Assembly: GCA_007131465.1 (NCBI GenBank)
Contig: SLQN01000020.1
Coordinates: 1-6,943 of the forward strand
DNA length: 6,943 bases
Source: Paracoccaceae bacterium
GTDB taxonomy: Bacteria > Pseudomonadota > Alphaproteobacteria > Rhodobacterales > Rhodobacteraceae
Direction: 5' to 3'
Shown here: positions 1-4,848 of the stretch, in pieces
Layout of the letters: each line of letters starts with the position of its first letter
Numbering within the stretch: position 1 is the stretch's first letter
Made by a program: the position numbers and the translations under genes
The notes under the pieces: model-generated
Database searches by the model: none
Told to the model about the DNA's origin: nothing
What the model saw: the letters and a program-made list of their open reading frames with translations, nothing else

Positions 1-43
1 AGTCATGCGTTTCGTGACCGGTCCCGGAGGCGTCTGAACCCAT
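1..43 (-). CDS. hflX: Possible start of hflX (ribosome-associated GTPase), cut by the window edge
   Basis: After the hfq stop, 8 bases later, an ATG (41–43) opens a frame that stays open for 14 codons to the window edge (begins MGSDASG). Another ATG (4–6) in a different frame is an alternative start. Neither has a clear ribosome binding site. The name rests only on the usual hfq–hflX order in alphaproteobacteria; no HflX domain is visible in this short piece. Confidence 0.3.
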   Translation of the reverse strand, partial: MGSDASGTGHETHD

Positions 44-51
44 TTACGGGA

Positions 52-285
52 TCAGGTTTCACCGTCATAAAGCGAGATCGGCTGACCCGGCATGATGGTC
101 GAGATCGCGTGCTTGTAGACAAGCTGGCTCTGTCCATCGCGACGCAAAAGCACGCAGAAATTGTCGAACCAGGTGATCACGCCCTGAAGCTTGACCCCGT
201 TGATCAGAAAAACAGTTACAGGAACCTTGTTCTTGCGGACATGGTTCAGAAATGCGTCCTGAAGGTTTTGTTTGTCAGTGGCCAT
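52..285 (-). CDS. hfq: RNA chaperone Hfq
   Basis: Sm-like hexameric RNA chaperone that pairs small regulatory RNAs with target mRNAs and affects their stability and translation. At 77 residues it has the Sm core and only a very short tail, as is usual in Rhodobacter relatives, versus 102 in E. coli. The Sm1 motif covers about 8–49, including NGVKLQG 29–35 and [10 protein letters not shown] 40–49. Sm2 is [10 protein letters not shown] 57–66, with the proximal-site Lys58 and His59 (E. coli Lys56/His57). Gln9 and Asp10 match E. coli Gln8/Asp9. The rim patch is RKNK (17–20). Phe26 stands where E. coli has the distal-site Tyr25, a conservative change. The ATG at 283–285 is preceded by AAGG about 7 bases upstream. 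It lies 157 bases after trkH, probably with its own promoter, and directly before a likely hflX. Confidence 0.98.
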   Translation of the reverse strand: MATDKQNLQDAFLNHVRKNKVPVTVFLINGVKLQGVITWFDNFCVLLRRDGQSQLVYKHAISTIMPGQPISLYDGET

Positions 286-401
286 GCGTTTGCCTTTTTG
301 TATGGGCGTGTTTGCTTTACGCAGAGAGCCTTGTCTCCCCAGTCTTCAATTATGTCGCGGCTTTCGGGAAACTTCCAGCCCTGAAAACGGATTTCTCGCA
401 T
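246..401 (-). CDS. Questionable 51-codon small ORF overlapping the hfq start
   Basis: An ATG at 399–401 opens a 51-residue frame on the same strand as the operon. It ends with TGA at 246–248, inside hfq, in another reading frame (40-base overlap). The predicted peptide begins [15 protein letters not shown], is rich in charged and aromatic residues, has one Cys (residue 27), and has no signal peptide or membrane segment. Against it: only a weak AGG lies 3 bases upstream of the ATG, third-position GC is clearly lower than in the neighbouring genes, and the candidate hfq promoter lies inside it. I do not recognise it. It may be a real small protein, a leader peptide coupled to hfq, or chance. 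Confidence 0.2.
   Translation of the reverse strand: MREIRFQGWKFPESRDIIEDWGDKALCVKQTRPYKKANAWPLTNKTFRTHF
349..377 (-). promoter_or_regulatory. Candidate sigma-70-type promoter for hfq
   Basis: On the minus strand a CATAAT box (349–354, five of six matches to TATAAT) is preceded, at a 17-base spacing, by TGGAAG (372–377, a weak match to TTGACA). Transcription would start near 340, leaving a 5' leader of roughly 55 bases before the hfq ATG. The 157-base gap is noticeably more AT-rich than the genes around it, which fits a promoter region. Assignment is by eye only; the -35 match is poor. Confidence 0.35.
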
Positions 402-411
402 AGGCCTGAAA
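377..411 (-). repeat. Ten-base direct repeat upstream of hfq
   Basis: TTTCAGGCCT (402–411) and TTTCAGGGCT (377–386), read on the minus strand, match at nine of ten bases and start 25 bases apart, about two and a half helical turns. The copy nearer the gene touches the candidate -35 box. They could be activator half-sites or chance. Confidence 0.4.
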
Positions 412-442
412 TTTTATTCCGCGCCGCCCTGACCTTGCGCCA

Positions 443-1945
443 TTATCGTGCCCAGAGCACAGACAGCAAGAGCAACAGTTCCAACCGCCCCAACAGCATC
501 GCCACGCCCAGGATCACCTTCGGCCCGTCGCCAAGGGCGACCCAGTGCATCGGCTCTGACGCAGCGATATCGGGCAAGGGGCCGGTTGTCGTCAGCGCCG
601 CAACCGCAAAAACCATCGCATCTTCCAAGGGCAGGCCTGCTAGTGTCAGAAAAGCCGTCACGGATGTGAGGGAAAAAATGAAGATCATCAAAAACAACCA
701 GGCCGCGAACGCCCCTTCGCGGCGCAGGTTGCGCATCTGCGTCCCGTCGCCGCCGACCCCGTCAGGGTAAAGCAACCGGGACACCTCGCGCCTGGCCTGC
801 CAGCCCAAGGCGAAGACCCGCATCAGCTTCAACCCGCCCGCTGTGGTCGCCACCCCGCCGCCGAACAGCGCCAGCCCCATCACGACGATGCCGGTCGGGC
901 CGGGAAAGACAGTTTCCAGCCCGCCACTGACAGTGCTGATAAAGCCCGCGGTGGTCAGAAACGACAGCGAGGTGAACCCATGCGCCCAGATCACCGACAG
1001 GTTTTCGACAAATCCCGCCTGTGTGGGCCAGAAGACCGCGCGCAACCCCAGAACAAGGCAGATCAGCGCAAGGATGCTGCCTGCAAGCACCAGTTCGGGG
1101 TCGCGCCGCTTCGAGGCTCCAAGCGGGTGTAACGCGGTCCGGCCGGGCCAAAGCCTGCGACTGACAGCGAAGATCAGGAACCCGGCAATCAGGGCTTCGG
1201 TCATGATGGACTCAAGCGCCCCGGCAGGTGCGATGCCAGATGTTGACAGCGTGGACATGGCCAGCATCAGCGCCACCAGCGGAGGATTTCCCGCCATCGA
1301 GAGCGCGACCCACAGCACAAGCGTAAGCCCCAGATAGGCGGGGGCGATCAGGCGCACCTGATCGTGCAGCCGCAGGATGTTGCGGTCCATGGACGGATCA
1401 TACACTCCGAACTGCGCCTGCATCGCAGGATCAGCCACCGTCCCGAACCCGACCTTCGCGCGAAACAGCTCCACCCCGCCCAGATTCAGAGGCGCCAGCA
1501 GCGCCACGACCGAGATCAGCACGAACAGTCCCCCGCCCCAGGCTACAGTCGCGCGCCACAGATCAAGGCTGCGTGTGCCCGCGCCCTCCAACAGGCTCGC
1601 CCCCGTCGTGGTGAAGGCCGAGAGCATCTCGAACCACGCATCCCCGAAGCGCAGCCCCGGCACAGCCTCGGTCATCGGGATGGCCATCAGCGCTGGCAAA
1701 AGGACATAAGCCAGCGTCAGGATCATGAAGGGGTGCGAGAGCGCCCCGCGCTGCGCGCGGGAAAATCGCGTCGCCAGATGGATCAGCGCCGCGATACTGC
1801 CCAGAAGCGCGGCGGAATAAAGAAACGCGCGCGCCAGTTGATGCTCGCGCAGGGTGAACCCCACAGCGGCAGGCAACAGCATTGCGGCCGCAGTCGCCCC
1901 GATCAGGGCGACCATGATCATCGGCGCATGGCCCCTGCCTGTCAT
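443..1945 (-). CDS. trkH: Trk potassium uptake protein TrkH, K+-translocating membrane subunit
   Basis: Inner-membrane channel/transporter subunit of the Trk system, 500 residues from the chosen start. Hydrophobic throughout, with four repeated membrane–pore–membrane units. The four selectivity-filter segments are visible: TTTGAS 112–117, STSGI 234–238, TTAGF 331–335 and TTTGP 452–456, each with the filter glycine. The family loop GG-x-ATTAGGLKLMR (362–376) and the C-terminal GRLE (486–489) are also present. ATG at 1943–1945 is chosen because GGAGG lies about 7 bases upstream. The frame can be extended to an ATG at 1966 or a TTG at 1981, but those codons lie in the hairpin region, have no ribosome binding site, and would add a non-hydrophobic tail. 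It pairs functionally with the adjacent trkA. The C-terminus ends a few residues after GRLE-LLLLLS, slightly short for the family but with no sign of frameshift. Confidence 0.96.
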   Translation of the reverse strand: MTGRGHAPMIMVALIGATAAAMLLPAAVGFTLREHQLARAFLYSAALLGSIAALIHLATRFSRAQRGALSHPFMILTLAYVLLPALMAIPMTEAVPGLRFGDAWFEMLSAFTTTGASLLEGAGTRSLDLWRATVAWGGGLFVLISVVALLAPLNLGGVELFRAKVGFGTVADPAMQAQFGVYDPSMDRNILRLHDQVRLIAPAYLGLTLVLWVALSMAGNPPLVALMLAMSTLSTSGIAPAGALESIMTEALIAGFLIFAVSRRLWPGRTALHPLGASKRRDPELVLAGSILALICLVLGLRAVFWPTQAGFVENLSVIWAHGFTSLSFLTTAGFISTVSGGLETVFPGPTGIVVMGLALFGGGVATTAGGLKLMRVFALGWQARREVSRLLYPDGVGGDGTQMRNLRREGAFAAWLFLMIFIFSLTSVTAFLTLAGLPLEDAMVFAVAALTTTGPLPDIAASEPMHWVALGDGPKVILGVAMLLGRLELLLLLSVLWAR

Positions 1946-2009
1946 CGTCCCCCCTCCGGACCACATGTTCCGGCCAGTCAATCAGTGGCCGGCCCGCAAC
2001 CGTGTCAGC
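1946..2009 (-). promoter_or_regulatory. trkA–trkH spacer with two competing hairpins and the trkH ribosome binding site
   Basis: The 64-base spacer contains a perfect 7-base stem (CCGGCCA/TGGCCGG, 1986–1992 with 1970–1976; 9-base loop). A second possible 5-base stem (CCGGA 1969–1973 with TCCGG 1956–1960) shares bases with the first, so the two cannot form together. The second stem uses the first two G's of the GGAGG ribosome binding site of trkH. No T-run follows either stem, so neither is an intrinsic terminator. A role in setting TrkH relative to TrkA translation is inference; pairing by chance in GC-rich sequence is possible. Confidence 0.4.
1953..1960 (-). promoter_or_regulatory. Ribosome binding site deciding the trkH start
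   Basis: A GGAGG-containing purine run lies about 7 bases before the ATG at 1943–1945. It is the strongest Shine-Dalgarno match in the window and favours that ATG over the upstream TTG (1979–1981) and ATG (1964–1966). Confidence 0.7.
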
Positions 2010-3386
2010 TCAGAAATATTCGACCGAGACCTGAAGCAATTCGTCAACCTTTGGCACATCGGCAGTCAGCGCGAAGATGACCACCAGATCGCCTTCGCGC
2101 AACACCATGTCGCCGATGGGCCGCAGGAATTCGCCCTTGCGCGACACCCCGATCAGAAGCGCGCCTTCGGGAAAGGCAATATCGCGCACCCGCGCATTGG
2201 AAAGCTGCGATGTGCCCAGGACCTGCGCCTCGATCACCTCGGCCTCGCGGTCGCCCAGCAGATAGACCGACCGCACGCGCCCGTGCCGGACATGGCGCAG
2301 GATGGACGACACGGTCAGCGCACGCGGGTTGATATGCGCATCAATGCCCATCGTCGCGGCCAGCGACACCATGCCGGGGTCATTGATCAGCGAAATCGCC
2401 TGCCGCGCGCCCATCGCCTTGGCCCGGACAGCAGCCAGCAGATTGGTGCGGTCGTCATCGGTCAGCAGCACAACCGCATCGGTCTTGCGGATGCCAGCCT
2501 CTTCCAGCAGGTTCGCATCCATCCCGTCGCCATGCAGCACGATGGAGCGCACCAGCGCATCGGCAGCGCGTTCGGCGCGCGCGCGGTCACGCTCGATCAC
2601 CTTGACGCGCACGCGCGCGGGCTGGTTTTCAAGGATGCGCGCCACCGAAAGCCCGACATTGCCGCCCCCGATTACCAGGACACGGTCCTGCCGCGAGGGC
2701 GTCTTGCCGAACACCTCGAAAGCTCGGGCGACATCGCGGGCATCGACCAGAACATAGATCTGGTCGCCTGCATATAGCTGGTCCTCGGGATCGGGCGCGA
2801 ACAGCCGCGCGCCGCGCCGCAGCCCGGCAACCATGATCCGAAGCGTGGGAAACAGTTCCGATAGCTGGCGCAGCGAGGTGTTGAGCACGGCGCAGTTTTC
2901 GTCCAGCACCAGCCCGATCAGCAGAGCCTTGCCCTGAAAATACTCGTGCACATCGAAAGCGTCTGGGTAGGCCACGCGCTTCAGCGCGGCCTGCGACACT
3001 TCGCGTTCGGGGCTGATGATCACGTCAATCGGCATGTGTTCGCGACGAAACAGGTCGGAATAGCGCGGGTCCAGATAGGACTGCTCGCGCAGACGCGCGA
3101 TCTTGCGGGTGACTTCGAACACCGAATGCGCCACCTGACAGGTGACCATGTTCACCTCGTCCGAATAGGTGGCCGCGATCACCATGTCGGCATCACGCGC
3201 GCCGGCCTGTTCCAGAATTGTCGGATGGCTGGCAAAGCCGACAACGCCCTGCACATCCAGAGAATCGGTCGCGCGGCGCACCAGTTCGGGCTTGCTGTCG
3301 ACAATCGTAACATCATTGCGTTCGCTTGAAAGATGGCGGGCAATCTGCCAGCCCACCTGCCCGGCCCCGCAGACAATGACCTTCAT
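2010..3386 (-). CDS. trkA: Trk potassium uptake protein TrkA, NAD-binding regulatory subunit
   Basis: Cytoplasmic peripheral subunit that binds NAD(H)/nucleotide and gates the TrkH potassium channel. At 458 residues it has the full-length doubled architecture (E. coli TrkA is the same size): RCK/TrkA_N about 1–120, TrkA_C about 140–223, second TrkA_N about 233–350, second TrkA_C about 372–452. The first Rossmann fold shows GAGQVG at 7–12 with Asp30 at the end of strand 2. The second shows GGGNVG at 240–245 with Glu265 in the same place. Both dinucleotide sites therefore look functional. The ATG at 3384–3386 is preceded by AAGGAG about 10 bases upstream, which supports this start. It follows ntrX by 76 bases and precedes trkH, its channel partner. 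No convincing promoter of its own is visible, so read-through from ntrYX is likely. Confidence 0.97.
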   Translation of the reverse strand: MKVIVCGAGQVGWQIARHLSSERNDVTIVDSKPELVRRATDSLDVQGVVGFASHPTILEQAGARDADMVIAATYSDEVNMVTCQVAHSVFEVTRKIARLREQSYLDPRYSDLFRREHMPIDVIISPEREVSQAALKRVAYPDAFDVHEYFQGKALLIGLVLDENCAVLNTSLRQLSELFPTLRIMVAGLRRGARLFAPDPEDQLYAGDQIYVLVDARDVARAFEVFGKTPSRQDRVLVIGGGNVGLSVARILENQPARVRVKVIERDRARAERAADALVRSIVLHGDGMDANLLEEAGIRKTDAVVLLTDDDRTNLLAAVRAKAMGARQAISLINDPGMVSLAATMGIDAHINPRALTVSSILRHVRHGRVRSVYLLGDREAEVIEAQVLGTSQLSNARVRDIAFPEGALLIGVSRKGEFLRPIGDMVLREGDLVVIFALTADVPKVDELLQVSVEYF

Positions 3387-3448
3387 GGCGCTCTCGCTCC
3401 TTCAGATGGTCGCGCATTTCGTGCTGTTGTGTCAGTGGCGGGGCCGTT

Positions 3449-3462
3449 GCGCAAGTCTGCGC
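3449..3462 (-). other. Small hairpin directly after the ntrX stop codon
   Basis: A perfect 5-base stem (GCGCA/TGCGC) with a 4-base loop begins immediately after the ntrX TGA. No T-run follows, so it does not look like an intrinsic terminator, and transcription into trkA is likely to continue. It could be an RNA stability or processing element, or chance in GC-rich DNA. The rest of the 76-base spacer (3387–3462) shows only the trkA ribosome binding site. Confidence 0.3.
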
Positions 3463-4848
3463 TCAGCCTTTCAGGTCCGAAAGTCGTGCCGTGTTCACGC
3501 CAAGCGATTTCAGCTTTCGGTGCAGGGCGGACCGCTCCATCCCGACAAAGGCCGCTGTACGCGAAATATTGCCCCCGAACCGGTTGATCTGCGACAACAG
3601 GTACTCGCGTTCGAACAATTCACGCGCCTCGCGGAGCGGCAGCGTGGTCAGCGCGCCGGTCAGCACAAGCTGGCTTTCGGTGTCCTGCGCGCCCGGCGCG
3701 GCATCGGTCTGAAGGTCGCGAATCTCGATCGGCTGGCCCGGGTCGCCCAGGATCATCACCCGCTCGATCACATTGCGCAACTGGCGGATATTGCCGGGCC
3801 AGCGCATGGTTTGCAGATGCGCGCGCGCGGCATCAGACAATTCACGGCGCGCAAGCCCCTGAGAACGGTGCAATTCCTCGATGAAGAACTCGGCCAGCAG
3901 GGGAATGTCCTCGCGCCGGTCTTCCAGCCCCGGCACAGCAATGGGGACGACATTCAGCCGGTCAAACAATTCCTGCCGGAACCGACCCTCGCGCGCTCGC
4001 AGCGTCAAGTCCTGACTGGTCGCGCTCATCACCCGCAGATCGACCCGCACCTTGTCCGCGCCGCCCACACGGGTGAATTGCTGTTCCACCAGCACGCGCA
4101 GGATCTTGGACTGCGTGCCCATCGGCATGTCGGCGACTTCGTCCAGATACACCACCCCGCCATGCGCCTGTTCCAGCAAGCCCGGCTCCACCCCGCGTTC
4201 GGCGGTTTCGCGCCCGAACAGGACTTCCTCCATGCGGTCGGGTTCAATCGTGGCGGACGAAACACACACAAACGGTTCTGACGCGCGGTCGGAATGCTCG
4301 TGCACATACCGCGCCGCGACTTCCTTGCCGCTGCCGACCGGCCCGGTGAACATGATCCGGGCATTGGACGCCGTCACCTTGTCAAGCTGAGAGCACATAT
4401 GCCGGAACGCAGTGCTGGCCCCGCGCATTTGGGCTGTTGTCGTCTCGCGCCGCTTCAGCGTCTGGTTTTCCCGCCGCAAGCGTGAGGCTTCCATCGCGCG
4501 GCTGATTACGACCATTAACCTGTCGATATTGAACGGCTTTTCAATGAAATCATATGCGCCCTGCTTGATCGCGGCGACGGCGATTTCCACATTGCCATGC
4601 CCTGAAATGATGACGATGGGAATGTCGGGATTGGCGCGCTTGACAGTCATCAGGATGTCGATGCCGTCCATCTTGCTGTCCTTCAGCCAGATATCGAGCA
4701 CCATCAGGGCGGGCGGATTGGCGTTCACCTCTGCCATCGCCTCGTCGGAATTGGCGGCGCGCCGGGTGGCATAGCCTTCATCCTGCAAAATCTCGGAAAT
4801 CAACTCGCGGATATCGCGTTCATCATCCACAATCAGAATGTCACTCAT
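3463..4848 (-). CDS. ntrX: Response regulator NtrX (NtrC family, no GAFTGA loop)
   Basis: DNA-binding response regulator, partner of NtrY, 461 residues, a usual length for NtrX. The receiver domain is about 1–120, with acidic pair Asp8/Asp9, phospho-acceptor Asp52 (LDIWL) and Lys104 (EKPF). The AAA+ domain is about 140–370: Walker A GPVGSGKE 169–176, Walker B YLDE 234–237, arginine-finger region FRQELFDRL 290–298 and sensor II WPGNIRQLR 350–358. A Fis-type helix-turn-helix lies at about 408–451. The loop that carries GAFTGA in sigma-54 activators is replaced at about 213–230 by an unrelated stretch. Known of the family: alphaproteobacterial NtrX lacks this motif and is not thought to act as a classical sigma-54 activator. 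The start ATG overlaps the ntrY stop and has only a weak upstream AGG, which fits translational coupling. Confidence 0.96.
   Translation of the reverse strand: MSDILIVDDERDIRELISEILQDEGYATRRAANSDEAMAEVNANPPALMVLDIWLKDSKMDGIDILMTVKRANPDIPIVIISGHGNVEIAVAAIKQGAYDFIEKPFNIDRLMVVISRAMEASRLRRENQTLKRRETTTAQMRGASTAFRHMCSQLDKVTASNARIMFTGPVGSGKEVAARYVHEHSDRASEPFVCVSSATIEPDRMEEVLFGRETAERGVEPGLLEQAHGGVVYLDEVADMPMGTQSKILRVLVEQQFTRVGGADKVRVDLRVMSATSQDLTLRAREGRFRQELFDRLNVVPIAVPGLEDRREDIPLLAEFFIEELHRSQGLARRELSDAARAHLQTMRWPGNIRQLRNVIERVMILGDPGQPIEIRDLQTDAAPGAQDTESQLVLTGALTTLPLREARELFEREYLLSQINRFGGNISRTAAFVGMERSALHRKLKSLGVNTARLSDLKG
4845..4848 (-). other. ATGA stop/start overlap of ntrY and ntrX
   Basis: The NtrY stop TGA (4845–4847) and the NtrX start ATG (4846–4848) share bases in an ATGA. 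No good Shine-Dalgarno sequence precedes the ntrX start, so its translation probably depends on ribosomes finishing ntrY. This fixes the ntrX start and keeps kinase and regulator levels linked. Confidence 0.9.

Noticed and set aside
286..310. Heat-shock (RpoH-type) promoter from a CCCATAC sequence upstream of hfq
   Set aside because: No CTTGAA-like -35 at a proper distance, and the start site would fall almost on the hfq ribosome binding site.
402..442. Intrinsic terminator after trkH
   Set aside because: Only a four-base self-complementary GCGC pairing followed by a broken A/T stretch is present; no stable stem with a T-run could be found.
252..770. Plus-strand frame covering the hfq–trkH gap and the trkH 3' end
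   Set aside because: Its second half is Ser/Arg/Pro-rich shadow sequence opposite trkH and its first half lies opposite hfq and the gap; no coherent protein features.
1946..1981. TrkH start at TTG 1981 or ATG 1966
   Set aside because: Neither has a Shine-Dalgarno sequence, and both lie in or next to the hairpins; the ATG at 1943–1945 has GGAGG at good spacing.
1364..2777. Overlapping plus-strand frames opposite trkH and trkA (1364–2080, 1854–2777)
   Set aside because: Same reasons: antisense shadows with low-complexity Arg/His/Gln-rich translation and no ribosome binding sites or recognisable motifs.
3387..3462. Promoter for trkA (TTGCGC with CACAAC at 17 bases)
   Set aside because: The -10 matches only three of six bases and the spacer is GC-rich; too weak to call.
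3169..4281. Long open frame on the plus strand across ntrX and trkA (370 codons)
   Set aside because: It is antisense to two well-identified genes, shows no domain-like pattern, and is rich in Arg, His, Gln and Pro, as expected for the shadow frame of high-GC coding DNA.
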